This document shows, piece by piece, positions 1 through 8,627 of a DNA stretch of 63,113 nucleotides. A model generated the notes under the pieces. The model was given only the letters and a program-made list of their open reading frames with translations. It was not told where the DNA came from and ran no database searches. Source of the stretch: Prochlorococcus sp. AG-409-P01 (GTDB lineage: Bacteria > Cyanobacteriota > Cyanobacteriia > PCC-6307 > Cyanobiaceae). Within the stretch, counting starts at the first letter, position 1; the number at the start of each line of letters is the position of its first letter. A program made the translations under genes and the position numbers. Where the stretch lies: assembly GCA_003215335.1 (NCBI GenBank), contig QCKM01000009.1, positions 1 to 63,113 of the forward strand, written 5' to 3'.

Positions 1-656
1 GAGAAATAGCAGAAGAGGTTGTTAATTGGTTGTGTGCTCAAGAGGTTTCTGCATTAGTTATGGCTTGTAATACAACTAATTCATTGGCTTTTGATGTTGT
101 TCATAGGTGTTCTCGCGTCCCTGTATTTGGTTTGATAGATGCAGCTACTGAAATGGTTACCAAATCAAGAGTGGGCGTTCTTGCAACCTCAGCGACAGTG
201 AGTTCTGGTTCATATCGCAAACATATTCAGGCTTCAAGGCCTGGCACGTTCGTTTTGGAAAAGGCTTGTCCGGATTTTGTGCCCTTAATTGAGGCTGGTG
301 ACTTTTCTTCTGAGCAATTGCATTACAGGGCTGGTGAATATTTGAAGCCGCTTTTGGCTGCAAAGGTTGAAGAAGTGGTTTTGGGTTGTACGCATTACCC
401 AATCTTGTCCCCTCTTTTGCGGCAGTTCCTCCCGGAAAATGTTCGACTAATTGATCCTTCAATTGTTTTAGCAACCAAACTTGATTTTCTTTTGGGTAGG
501 CCGATTGGCTTTGAGAAAAGACCCTTTTCTCTTGATGGGACAAGGATTTGTGTTACTTCTGATCCCTCTGGGTTCGCTTCTCGTGCGTCAAGATTTTTAG
601 GAGCGCATCCTGACGTTGAGCAGATAAATCTGCGATCTAAGGCCTGTTTCTTCTAG
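1..656 (+). CDS. murI: glutamate racemase, 5' end cut by the window edge
   Basis: Interconverts L- and D-glutamate in the cytoplasm to supply D-Glu for peptidoglycan. The frame is open from base 3, so the N-terminus lies outside the window. Both catalytic cysteine motifs of the Asp/Glu racemase family are visible: ACNTTNS near bases 63-83 and GCTHYP near 385-402. The visible part of about 217 residues is most of a usual 260-270 residue racemase, so roughly 45-50 residues are missing. The sds gene starts 22 bases downstream on the same strand, suggesting cotranscription. Confidence 0.93.
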   Translation, partial: EIAEEVVNWLCAQEVSALVMACNTTNSLAFDVVHRCSRVPVFGLIDAATEMVTKSRVGVLATSATVSSGSYRKHIQASRPGTFVLEKACPDFVPLIEAGDFSSEQLHYRAGEYLKPLLAAKVEEVVLGCTHYPILSPLLRQFLPENVRLIDPSIVLATKLDFLLGRPIGFEKRPFSLDGTRICVTSDPSGFASRASRFLGAHPDVEQINLRSKACFF

Positions 657-678
657 GATCTCACTAGAGAGGGGGTAC

Positions 679-1650
679 ATGGCTACAGTCACTGAGCTGC
701 TGATGCCGGTAGAGCTGGATCTTGAGACCCTGCTCAATGATTTGCGGAGTCTTATTGGAGCAGGGCATCCAATTCTTCAAGCGGCGGCTGAACATCTTTT
801 TAGTGCTGGAGGCAAGCGTATCCGCCCAGGGATAGTTTTGTTGCTTTCTAGGGCGCTATCTCCAGATGGAGAGCTTTCTGCAAGACATAGAAGGCTTGCA
901 GAGATCACAGAAATGATTCACACTGCCTCACTTGTTCATGATGATGTTGTAGATGAGGCAGCAACGCGAAGAGGTGTTGCTACTGTTCATAGCCGATTTA
1001 ATCATCGAGTTGCAGTTCTAGCAGGTGATTTTCTATTCGCTCAAGCAAGTTGGCATTTAGCGAATTTGGAGAACTTAGATGTAGTAAAACTTCTGAGCAG
1101 GGTGATTATGGATCTTGCTGATGGTGAAGTGAAACAAGGTCTTTATCGATATGACTCAGGTCAGTCTTTTGCTACTTATTTGCAGAAGAGCTATTGCAAG
1201 ACGGCTTCATTGATGGCTAATAGTTCTCAAGCGGCAGGTGTCTTGAGTGGCGAGAGTAAAGAACATCTTCAGGCACTCCATTATTTTGGTAGACAGTTGG
1301 GTCTCGCTTTTCAGGTAGTAGATGACATTCTTGATTTCACAGCAAGTGACCAGCAATTAGGGAAACCAGCAGCCAGTGATCTTGCTAGTGGCTATTTGAC
1401 TGCGCCAGCTCTTTATGCGCTTGAAGAGCACCCTTCACTTGCCGGTTTGATTGAAAGGGGATTTAGCGAGAAAGATGATTTAGAAAAGGCATTTGATCTT
1501 GTTCGTGACTCAAAAGCTATTGAAAGATCAAGAAAGTTAGCTGAGGACTTCTCCAGGGAATCAAGAGAATCCCTTGCTTGGTTAGCTGAGTCGCCATGTA
1601 AAAGAGCCCTGTTAGAACTTCCGGAATTTGTTTTAAGCAGACTTTATTGA
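679..1650 (+). CDS. sds: all-trans polyprenyl (solanesyl-type) diphosphate synthase
   Basis: Long-chain trans-prenyl transferase that condenses isopentenyl diphosphate units; in cyanobacteria the product is the side chain of plastoquinone. The 323-residue length is normal for the family. The first Asp-rich motif is seen as DDVVDEA near residue 88 and the second as DDILDFT near residue 215, and GGKRIRP near residue 45 is the usual IPP-binding segment. An ATG start follows a GAGAGGGGG stretch that can serve as ribosome binding site. The 3' end overlaps the convergent HAD gene by 7 bases. Product chain length cannot be read from the sequence, so solanesyl is a family-based inference. Confidence 0.9.
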   Translation: MATVTELLMPVELDLETLLNDLRSLIGAGHPILQAAAEHLFSAGGKRIRPGIVLLLSRALSPDGELSARHRRLAEITEMIHTASLVHDDVVDEAATRRGVATVHSRFNHRVAVLAGDFLFAQASWHLANLENLDVVKLLSRVIMDLADGEVKQGLYRYDSGQSFATYLQKSYCKTASLMANSSQAAGVLSGESKEHLQALHYFGRQLGLAFQVVDDILDFTASDQQLGKPAASDLASGYLTAPALYALEEHPSLAGLIERGFSEKDDLEKAFDLVRDSKAIERSRKLAEDFSRESRESLAWLAESPCKRALLELPEFVLSRLY

Positions 1651-2333
1651 TTTGCCTTTAATGAATCCCATTCCATTTGTAGAAGCTTGGTGATTGTGCC
1701 CAGATTGTTTATCTTAATTGGGTTGTGACCCTCAATTCTGGGTTCAGATTCTTGACTGACTGAGTTTTCTTGCAAGACCCATACTTGACATCCTGCTGCT
1801 AGGGCCGCTGCAGTGCCAGCAGTGGAATCTTCCATGGCCCAGCAAGCATTAGCTTCTACATCAAGGTATTTTGCAGCTAATAGGAAAGGCTCTGGGGATG
1901 GTTTGCCTGCTAAGAGAGATGGGTCGTCTCCTAGGACTCTTGTTTTAATTAGTGATAGCCAAGGGTGGGGAGCACTCTTTATGGCGATTGATTCTTTTGT
2001 ACTACTTGTCACTAGCGCCATTGGTATTTCGTGCTCATGGCACCATCTGACAAGAGTCTCTGCGCCCGGCATTGGTTTGGAGTTTTTAAGAAGTTTTTTT
2101 GCTATTGGCTGTTGTATTGAAATAATTTGATCTGTTCCGATTTGAGTCCCAATCCATTTTTCTACTTGTTGTGCACAGTCAATTCTTCTTTTTCCTCTTA
2201 AGCTAAGTAATTGATCATTGCTTAGTTCTTTTCCAAAGGCTGCAGATGCCTCAAACCATGCTTTCCCATGGAGAGTCTCGGTGTCCAGAAGAAGTCCATC
2301 GAGGTCAAAGAGGCAGGCTTTTGGGATCTTCAT
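1644..2333 (-). CDS. HAD-superfamily phosphatase (beta-phosphoglucomutase / Gph-like)
   Basis: Haloacid dehalogenase-like hydrolase of 229 residues. Motif I is FDLDGLLLDTE near residue 9, with the nucleophilic Asp and the second Asp two residues on. Motif II is LVTSST, motif III Lys is in KPSPEPF, and motif IV is MEDSTAG. The helical cap after motif I fits the C1-cap group that includes phosphoglycolate phosphatase and beta-phosphoglucomutase. The substrate cannot be told from sequence; phosphoglycolate or a sugar phosphate is plausible. It is convergent with sds, sharing 7 bases, and divergent from acs. Confidence 0.85.
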   Translation of the reverse strand: MKIPKACLFDLDGLLLDTETLHGKAWFEASAAFGKELSNDQLLSLRGKRRIDCAQQVEKWIGTQIGTDQIISIQQPIAKKLLKNSKPMPGAETLVRWCHEHEIPMALVTSSTKESIAIKSAPHPWLSLIKTRVLGDDPSLLAGKPSPEPFLLAAKYLDVEANACWAMEDSTAGTAAALAAGCQVWVLQENSVSQESEPRIEGHNPIKINNLGTITKLLQMEWDSLKANQ

Positions 2334-2439
2334 AGAAAGGGTTTGAACTTTTTCTTTTAAACAAGCGTGTCACCCGACTGCGAGTAGATGGCTCTACTGG
2401 CTTGAATGCTCCAACAGAGAGTTTGCTTCTTTTCTACAG

Positions 2440-4416
2440 ATGACCTCCAATTCTTCTAAGACTATTGAGTCGGTTCTTCATGAGCAGCGAGTCTTTCAAC
2501 CACCTTTAGAGAGTGCTTCCTCTTCAAGAATTGGTAGCCTCGATGCTTATAAGGAGATGGTTGAGGCCGCAAAGGCTGATCCAGAAAGTTTTTGGGGAGA
2601 AGCTGCTCGTAGTGAACTGAAATGGTTTGAACCTTTTCATACTGTGTTGGATTGGAGTAAGCCACCTTTTGCTAGATGGTTTGAGGGAGGAACGACAAAT
2701 CTTTCTTTTAATTGCTTGGATCGACATTTAGATGGTGAAAGAGCTGATAAGGAAGCTTTGATTTGGGAAGGCGAGCCAGGTGATGTTCGCAGATTTACAT
2801 ATAAAGAATTACACGTAGAAGTTTGTCGAGCGGCGAATGCTTTGAAATCGCTTGGAATAGGGAAAGGTGACTTGGTTGCTCTTTATATGCCCATGGTTCC
2901 AGAAGCGGCAATTGCCATGTTGGCTTGTGCTCGTATTGGAGCTCCTCATTCAGTTGTTTTTGGAGGGTTTTCGTCTGAAGCTTTGCGCGATCGATTGGTA
3001 GATGGTGACGCTAAAGCAGTTATCACTGCAGACGGAGGGTTTCGTAAAGATAAGTCAGTTCCGTTGAAAGCGGCTGTGGATGCTGCTTTGGCTGATGGAT
3101 CTTGCACCAGTCTTAAGTCTGTAGTCGTCGTCCAACGGACAAAAGAACCTGTTGAAATGCTGCCAGGGAGAGATGTTTGGTGGCATGACTTGGTGCCCTC
3201 TCAAAGTGAGACTTGTCAAGCAGAGCCTATGGCGAGTGAGGATCGCTTATTTGTCTTGTATACCTCTGGCTCAACTGGAAAGCCAAAAGGGGTTGTTCAT
3301 ACAACAGCTGGTTATAACCTTTGGGCCCATTTGACATTCAAGTGGATTTTCGATATTCGCGAAGATGATGTCTACTGGTGTACCGCTGATGTTGGTTGGA
3401 TTACCGGCCACAGCTATATCGTTTATGGGCCGCTTTCAAATGGGGCTACAACTGTTATGTATGAAGGTGCGCCTAGGCCTTCAAAACCTGGTGCTTTCTG
3501 GGAATTGATTGAGAAGCATGGAATTACTATTTTTTATACAGCTCCTACTGCAATTCGCGCTTTTATGAAGAGTGGTAGGGATGTCCCTGATCAGTATGAC
3601 ATGAGTAGCTTGAGGCTTTTGGGCACAGTAGGTGAACCAATTAATCCCGAGGCTTGGATGTGGTATCGAGATGTTATTGGAGGGGAACGTTGTCCAATTG
3701 TTGATACATGGTGGCAAACAGAAACGGGCGGAGTGATGATTAGTCCTTTGCCTGGAGCCACTCCTACTAAGCCAGGTTCGGCAACACTTCCTCTTCCAGG
3801 AATTGAAGCCGATATCGTTGATGATCGCGGTGAAGCAGTCGGACCTGATCAAGGTGGATTTTTGGTCATTCGCAAACCTTGGCCTGGGATGATGCGCACT
3901 GTCCATGGGAATCCAACGCGCTTTAGAGAAAGTTATTGGGAATATCTACGTCCAAGTGACGGTAGTTTTATTTATTTTGCTGGAGACGGTGCTCGTCGCG
4001 ATGCTGATGGGTATTTTTGGGTTATGGGTCGAGTAGATGATGTCATAAATGCGTCTGGTCATCGACTTGGCACTATGGAGATTGAATCTGCGCTAGTTAG
4101 TCATCCAGCTGTATCTGAAGCTGCTGTTGTAGGTCGTCCAGATGAGGTCAAAGGAGAGGCAATAGTGGCTTTTGTGACTCTTGAGAGTGGAAGGGAAGCG
4201 ACAGAACAACTCGTAAAGGAATTGCGTTCCCATGTAGGAAGTGAAATAGGTCCAATTGCCCGACCAGATGAGATTCGATGCAGTGATGCACTGCCAAAAA
4301 CTCGTAGTGGGAAAATCATGAGAAGAATCCTTAGAGCATTGGCAGCTGGAGAGGAGGTGCGGGGTGACACCAGTACCCTTGAAGATCGCTCAGTACTTGA
4401 CAAGCTCAAGGGTTAA
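2440..4416 (+). CDS. acs: acetyl-CoA synthetase (AMP-forming)
   Basis: Converts acetate, ATP and CoA to acetyl-CoA, AMP and diphosphate. The 658-residue length matches the family. The P-loop-like [11 protein letters not shown] lies near residue 273, the adenylate-binding WWQTETGG near residue 424, and the C-terminal RSGKIMRR near residue 622. The last carries the Lys that makes the adenylate and is the site of regulatory acetylation in other bacteria. Its stop codon overlaps the stop of the convergent DUF1350 gene (TTAA at 4413-4416). It stands alone on its strand, divergent from the HAD gene. Confidence 0.95.
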   Translation: MTSNSSKTIESVLHEQRVFQPPLESASSSRIGSLDAYKEMVEAAKADPESFWGEAARSELKWFEPFHTVLDWSKPPFARWFEGGTTNLSFNCLDRHLDGERADKEALIWEGEPGDVRRFTYKELHVEVCRAANALKSLGIGKGDLVALYMPMVPEAAIAMLACARIGAPHSVVFGGFSSEALRDRLVDGDAKAVITADGGFRKDKSVPLKAAVDAALADGSCTSLKSVVVVQRTKEPVEMLPGRDVWWHDLVPSQSETCQAEPMASEDRLFVLYTSGSTGKPKGVVHTTAGYNLWAHLTFKWIFDIREDDVYWCTADVGWITGHSYIVYGPLSNGATTVMYEGAPRPSKPGAFWELIEKHGITIFYTAPTAIRAFMKSGRDVPDQYDMSSLRLLGTVGEPINPEAWMWYRDVIGGERCPIVDTWWQTETGGVMISPLPGATPTKPGSATLPLPGIEADIVDDRGEAVGPDQGGFLVIRKPWPGMMRTVHGNPTRFRESYWEYLRPSDGSFIYFAGDGARRDADGYFWVMGRVDDVINASGHRLGTMEIESALVSHPAVSEAAVVGRPDEVKGEAIVAFVTLESGREATEQLVKELRSHVGSEIGPIARPDEIRCSDALPKTRSGKIMRRILRALAAGEEVRGDTSTLEDRSVLDKLKG

Positions 4417-5147
4417 ATGTCTTCCCTTGAGCAAGTACATACGAGTTTGATTAATTGTTTTTGTGACTTGGATTTAGCAGAACCCCCTCCCCATTCTTTG
4501 AGGATAGTTTGACGAAGGCCAGCGCTTGCTGGTGTTAGGTGATCTCCTGGAAGATGGATTGCTCTAGAGGCGTCTTCATCTCGTTGGGTTAGGCATTCCA
4601 GGAGACTTGAACTTTGATCTAGCTGGTCTTCTCCAAAACTAATTAGAAGATTTTTAGGTTGTAGATAATGTTTGCGGATTAACTTTAGGGTCTCATTGGG
4701 GCTAGGACTGAACTCTGAGAAGAATCCAAGTTTCGGGGCTATTTTTCGCAACATTGGAATTGATTGCTCAGCACCAAAATTGTTGAAACTCATAGAAATT
4801 AATGCCCGAGAGTTTCTGCCACCATCAGGTGCTAGTAAGTGCAATTTGCTTCCAAGACTATGGCCTAGACGAAGAACAGTTGGTAGATAGCCAATCCGAG
4901 ATTCAAGCATTTGTCTACATGAGCGCAGACTTTTCCATGCTTCATTTGCTTGAGCTTGATGGTCAAATCCTGGGACATAACTCCATGCATGAATGGCAAT
5001 GCTTTCTAATGCAAGAGATTCAAGTAGAAGTTTGTAACTGAGCTGTGGATTTATTGCAAGGTAACTTCCTCCGATCATCTCTATAAGGGCCAATGGCTTG
5101 GCTGGCCAAATAGCCCAGACCGGACCTATTCGCCTCCATCTGTTCAT
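4413..5147 (-). CDS. DUF1350 family protein (alpha/beta-hydrolase-like)
   Basis: A 244-residue protein of the DUF1350 family, found in cyanobacteria and plastid-bearing eukaryotes, with no settled function. The N-terminal stretch with GGSYLA near residue 27 and the nucleophile-elbow-like GHSLGS near residue 95 point to an alpha/beta-hydrolase fold. A late [11 protein letters not shown] and PGDHLTPAS fit positions of the acid and the His (GDHLTP). No signal peptide or membrane span is seen. The gene is convergent with acs. Whether it is enzymatically active is unknown. Confidence 0.75.
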   Translation of the reverse strand: MNRWRRIGPVWAIWPAKPLALIEMIGGSYLAINPQLSYKLLLESLALESIAIHAWSYVPGFDHQAQANEAWKSLRSCRQMLESRIGYLPTVLRLGHSLGSKLHLLAPDGGRNSRALISMSFNNFGAEQSIPMLRKIAPKLGFFSEFSPSPNETLKLIRKHYLQPKNLLISFGEDQLDQSSSLLECLTQRDEDASRAIHLPGDHLTPASAGLRQTILKEWGGGSAKSKSQKQLIKLVCTCSREDI

Positions 5148-5612
5148 GATTTAGTTGGGAAAATTTGCATTAAGAGGAGCTTCTCTATAAGAGGATGATC
5201 CCTTGAAAGGGTTTTTCAGAAAAAGCCTGACTTTACTTTTTTTAGTAGAGGAGAAGAGGAAGTGACTACAAGTTTTTGTGGATCTATGCAGATAATAAAT
5301 CTTTGTCTTTTTTCCTTTTTTGTGCAGTTCGGAATTTAAGTTTATAGAAGGATGGTTATCCCCAACTGGCATTGTTTTTAAATTCCAAATACTTCTTGAT
5401 GATGATCGATGGCAGAGATAAGTTTTTTTGAAAGATCGTTGGCTTGATAATGGTTGTCTGTTTGCGCTGGAAAATATTTGATTTTCTTCAACTTTGAGCC
5501 TTGCTTGTATATGTCCGGGCCTGCAATAAAAATCTGCAGGCACTTGATCCTTGCGGGACAATGATTCTGGCAATCAAATTTACTAGGTGTGCAGGCTGAG
5601 AAGGAGAATCCC
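5148..5612. other. gene-poor stretch with one doubtful minus-strand frame
   Basis: About 460 bases between divergent DUF1350 and exonuclease genes. A minus-strand frame is open from 5573 to 5151, but it starts with TTG directly after a stop and has no ATG until about half-way. It is rich in Ser and Lys and matches no family I know. I do not call it a gene. The region should contain the promoters of both flanking genes, but no clear -10/-35 pair stands out by eye. A decayed gene or an untranslated RNA is possible. Confidence 0.4.
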
Positions 5613-6431
5613 TTGAGTACAGATCAAATGGATTTTCTTGGAGATCTATGTTCTTCGTCTGTGGCTTCTGGTCCAGATAAACTTATTTCGGTGAAACAAC
5701 CTGGAGCATTACCTGTTTCCAGTCAGGACGGTCAGATCGAGAGCTCAATGCCCAGCATGCTCTTGATTATTGATACAGAAACTACTGGACTTGATCCTAT
5801 ACGTGATCATTGCTTAGAAGTAGGTGCAATTCTTTTTCATGTAGCAAGCCGGTCTGTTTTGGCTCAACAATCTTTCTTAATGCCTGTAGAAACAAATGAA
5901 GCAGAAGCAATAAATCATATACCTGCAGAAATAACAAGACTGGTTCAGCCTTGGCAAAACGGATTGGATTACTTGCAAGCTCTAATAGATGTATCGGATT
6001 TGTTGGTGGCTCATAATGCTGCTTTTGATAAGCAGTGGTTTGGAAGTTATCCATTGCCTTTTGTCGAGAAATCATGGCTATGCACAATGGAAGATATCTC
6101 TTGGCCGGAAGAGCGCCAACTTCGCTCTAGGCCTTCAGTTAGGGATTTGGCTTTGGCTTATGGGATTCCTGTTTGGTCTGCGCATAGAGCTTTGACGGAC
6201 TGTATTTATTTAGCTGAAGTTTTTTCTCGTTGTGATGATTTGGAATTCCTTTTGAAGCGTGGTTTGGAACCACGTAGGTTGATGCGTGCTCAGGTGTCCT
6301 ATGAGGAACGCCATTTGGCACGCGATGCAGGTTTTCGTTGGAATGACCCTATTAAAGGGGCATGGACAAGACGCTTAAGTGAGAGAGAGGCTCAAGCTTT
6401 GGGATTTCCTGTTGTCTTGATTGAGACCTAA
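5613..6431 (+). CDS. DnaQ/ExoX-like 3'-5' exonuclease
   Basis: DEDDh exonuclease of about 272 residues. Exo I is IIDTETTGLDP, Exo II is in HNAAFDKQ and Exo III in HRALTD, so the four acidic residues and the His are present. After the exonuclease domain comes a C-terminal segment with ARDAGFRWN and KGAWTR, like the small C-terminal domain of exonuclease X-type proteins. I chose the TTG at 5613 because AAGGAG at 5601-5606 sits 6 bases before it; a GTG at 5589 and an ATG at 5628 are alternatives. It could be a repair nuclease or a proofreading subunit acting with DnaE; a repair role is more likely. Confidence 0.8.
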   Translation: MSTDQMDFLGDLCSSSVASGPDKLISVKQPGALPVSSQDGQIESSMPSMLLIIDTETTGLDPIRDHCLEVGAILFHVASRSVLAQQSFLMPVETNEAEAINHIPAEITRLVQPWQNGLDYLQALIDVSDLLVAHNAAFDKQWFGSYPLPFVEKSWLCTMEDISWPEERQLRSRPSVRDLALAYGIPVWSAHRALTDCIYLAEVFSRCDDLEFLLKRGLEPRRLMRAQVSYEERHLARDAGFRWNDPIKGAWTRRLSEREAQALGFPVVLIET

Positions 6432-6539
6432 TGAAGAATCTGCTTGGTTTTTTATAAATCAAGGTCATATTTCCTTTAGCAGTCCGAAGTAAGACGGGTG
6501 ATTCTGGCGTGTTGCTAATCGGCTTGGCACCCTAGTGTT

Positions 6540-6872
6540 ATGGCTGGACTTCAAACTGAGAAATTTCAGTATCACGGTTGGTCCTCTCGACGCAAGGTTC
6601 TATGTGACCCTTTGAGAAGACGCCTTCGCCATTGGCAGCAGGTAAGAACATGGGCAAGGTTGATTCGCGAGGCGGAATCTCTTTGGCATGTTGATGTTAG
6701 GGAGTTGAGACGTCTTGGGGCATTGGAGTTGTCCCAGCTCTTGCAAGAAGTCCCTCCTTGTCAGCGCTCTAGGGTTAATCGTTGGTTAGACGGCTATGCA
6801 GTAGTAACCCGTTTTGAAAGAGAAGCCTCTGAAGATTCCTATAAAGACTTGGAGGATTTGGAGTGTCAGTGA
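6540..6872 (+). CDS. conserved hypothetical protein, small and basic
   Basis: 110 residues from an ATG, rich in Arg and Trp in the first half (an RRKVLCDPLRRRLRHW segment near residue 17) with an acidic C-terminal tail (LEDLE). It has no signal peptide or membrane span. I do not recognise the family; the basic helical half suggests nucleic-acid or rRNA contact, but that is only a guess. It is followed at once by a very strong terminator, which supports it being a real expressed gene in its own unit. Confidence 0.6.
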   Translation: MAGLQTEKFQYHGWSSRRKVLCDPLRRRLRHWQQVRTWARLIREAESLWHVDVRELRRLGALELSQLLQEVPPCQRSRVNRWLDGYAVVTRFEREASEDSYKDLEDLECQ

Positions 6873-6883
6873 CTTGGGGTTGT

Positions 6884-6932
6884 GCTCATCATGGCTTCAA
6901 AAAAATCCTTTTTGAAGCCATGATGAGCTTTT
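6884..6932 (+). terminator. strong rho-independent terminator, perfect 20-bp stem
   Basis: A left arm at 6884-6903 and a right arm at 6909-6928 are perfect inverted copies of 20 bases with a 5-base loop. The right arm is followed by TTTT. It lies 12 bases after the stop of the 110-residue gene and ends its transcript. No T-run follows on the minus strand, so it is mainly a plus-strand terminator. Confidence 0.85.
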
Positions 6933-6979
6933 CTCAGTACTGATAATCCAGAAATGCTCAGGAAGGCATCTTAAAAAAA

Positions 6980-7053
6980 TCGGAGCGGCGGGATTTGAAC
7001 CCACGACCCCCACTACCCCAAAGTGGTGCGCTACCAAACTGCGCCACGCCCCG
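6980..7053 (-). tRNA. tRNA-Pro (anticodon GGG)
   Basis: The minus strand folds as a full cloverleaf of 74 bases. The acceptor stem CGGGGCG pairs with CGCTCCG (one G-U) and the discriminator base is A. The anticodon stem CCACT/AGTGG encloses the loop TTGGGGT, giving anticodon GGG, which reads CCC and CCU. The T-loop is GTTCAAATC. CCA is not encoded. A run of seven T directly after the 3' end (bases 6979-6973) can end transcription. Confidence 0.95.
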
Positions 7054-7529
7054 CAAAAGAAAACTATCACAAGCCATTCCTTTGCCCAATCTAAAATTGT
7101 CTTTATTAGGACATTTGGCTACTGTTTCTCTTTGGAAATCTTTTGGAAGGAAACCAACGGCATTGAGTTGAATATTCTTGACCTTATTGTTGACTGTGAG
7201 GCTTTTGCTAGATATTAAAATTTAGAACCCTTGATTTTTTAAATGTATTTTGAAAAGCCTACTAATAAACAAATCTATATTTGCAATGAGTTTGGATTTG
7301 TCGGAGAAGACTCTTTCCATAGAATAGAAGGTTGCTGCTTTCCTTTATTTGGACTGAAGCTGAATGCCAAGCTGAAGACTAACAATAAAGTAGCGAATAT
7401 AACAAGAATAGTTATGTTGTCGGGGAGCTTGTCTTCATTCATTTGGTTGTGGATCTTTAGTGATTTTTATTCTTATTGATTAAAAATTGATTTGGAACTT
7501 CTTTTTTGAAATTGATTTAAAAAGTTAAT
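7054..7529. other. gene-poor stretch with a doubtful 78-codon ORF
   Basis: About 475 bases between the tRNA and msrA. A plus-strand ATG frame at 7243-7479 encodes 78 residues ending in a hydrophobic segment (IVMLSGSLSSFIWLWIF) that could be one membrane span. It has no clear ribosome binding site and no recognised family. I treat it as possible but unproven. The rest is AT-rich without a clear hairpin. Confidence 0.35.
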
Positions 7530-8258
7530 TCAGCAAGGAACTTGCTTAATAGGTGTATTGCTGCTTCGAAGTACACAGTGGCGCTCTGACCAGTCAAAAT
7601 GAGACCAAGTCTCTTCTGTGAGCTTATAATTTGCCCCTTGAAAATCTTTTAATATTGCTGTAGTTGGCATCGCAGAGCAATAAGGCCTGCTACCTGGCTT
7701 GGCAAGATATTGTTGATGATACTCCTCAGCAAAATAAAATTTTTGATTTTCTTTTATCTCAGTTGTAATTGTGCCAAAACCTTTTTGATTCAGTTCTTTT
7801 TGAAAGGAGTCAAGACTTGCAGTTGCTAAATTCAAATGATTTTCTGTTTTGATATAAATTGCAGATCTGTACTGTGTTCCACGATCATTGCCTTGACCAT
7901 TGCCTTGGGTTGGATCATGACATTCCCAAAACATTTTAAGTAGATCACTGAAATCAATATCAGACTTTTTCCAAATCACTCTTACTACTTCTGTATGTCC
8001 TGTTTGACCTGAACAGACTTGTTGATAATTGGGGTTTTCCAAATGTCCTCCTGCATATCCAACTGCGGTGGAAACAACTCCTGGTAATTTCCAAAAGCTT
8101 TTTTCTGCTCCCCAGAAACAACCACAAGCAAATAATGCTTCTTCTTCAATTTCATTAATTGGGCTTTGGAGCAGAGTGCCCAGCACAGCATGTTTTGTAT
8201 CGTTTGGAATCATTGCTCTTTTCTTAGTAAGGTTTTTGCTAAACCATTTGATTGCCAT
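7530..8258 (-). CDS. msrA: peptide methionine sulfoxide reductase A
   Basis: Reduces methionine-S-sulfoxide in proteins, repairing oxidative damage in the cytoplasm. The catalytic Cys is in ACGCFWGAE near residue 45, and the conserved VGYAGG, GHTEVV, FWECHDPTQ and GNDRGTQYRS segments follow in order. At 242 residues it has about 40 residues before the catalytic Cys, slightly longer than a minimal MsrA. An ATG at 8213 inside this tail is an alternative start. The small membrane protein gene lies just upstream on the same strand (23 bases), so the two may share a transcript. Confidence 0.93.
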   Translation of the reverse strand: MAIKWFSKNLTKKRAMIPNDTKHAVLGTLLQSPINEIEEEALFACGCFWGAEKSFWKLPGVVSTAVGYAGGHLENPNYQQVCSGQTGHTEVVRVIWKKSDIDFSDLLKMFWECHDPTQGNGQGNDRGTQYRSAIYIKTENHLNLATASLDSFQKELNQKGFGTITTEIKENQKFYFAEEYHQQYLAKPGSRPYCSAMPTTAILKDFQGANYKLTEETWSHFDWSERHCVLRSSNTPIKQVPC

Positions 8259-8281
8259 GACAAATTTTTAAAGAGTTAGAC

Positions 8282-8533
8282 CTATTGGGGTTGAATTGGT
8301 TCAAGTTCAATGTGGTTAAGGAGGGTTGTGACAAATGCAAAAAGTAAGAAAGGAAGACTTAATACCAAGATCAACCCAACCCCTACGAGTGCAAATATTG
8401 GTCTAGAAGAACCCATTAGGCCAAGTCCAGCAGCAAGGCTTACAAAGATCACGGCCATCCATGCAAGAACCTGTGCATAAATATCGCCAAACGATAAGTT
8501 GCATCGCACAGCGAATGGTGTAACTGGGTTCAT
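8282..8533 (-). CDS. small two-span membrane protein, unknown
   Basis: 83 residues with two hydrophobic segments, near residues 20-42 and 46-70, the second starting at IFALVGVGL and rich in Leu and Phe. The short polar C-terminus ends in IELEPIQPQ. It sits between msrA and an ABC exporter on the same strand, with 94 bases to the exporter stop. I do not recognise the family; it looks like one of the many small inner-membrane or thylakoid proteins of picocyanobacteria. Confidence 0.6.
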   Translation of the reverse strand: MNPVTPFAVRCNLSFGDIYAQVLAWMAVIFVSLAAGLGLMGSSRPIFALVGVGLILVLSLPFLLFAFVTTLLNHIELEPIQPQ

Positions 8534-8627
8534 AAGCTCTTCCGCGTAAATACTCTTATACAGGGTGCCTTTATAAGTTTGACTGGCTTTAACTTTTTCT
8601 CAACCTCTCATTGTTGAGAAAGATGCT

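Noticed and set aside
3481-3906. Minus-strand 141-codon frame
   Set aside because: Lies wholly inside acs, which has all its motifs; no domain pattern in the antisense frame.
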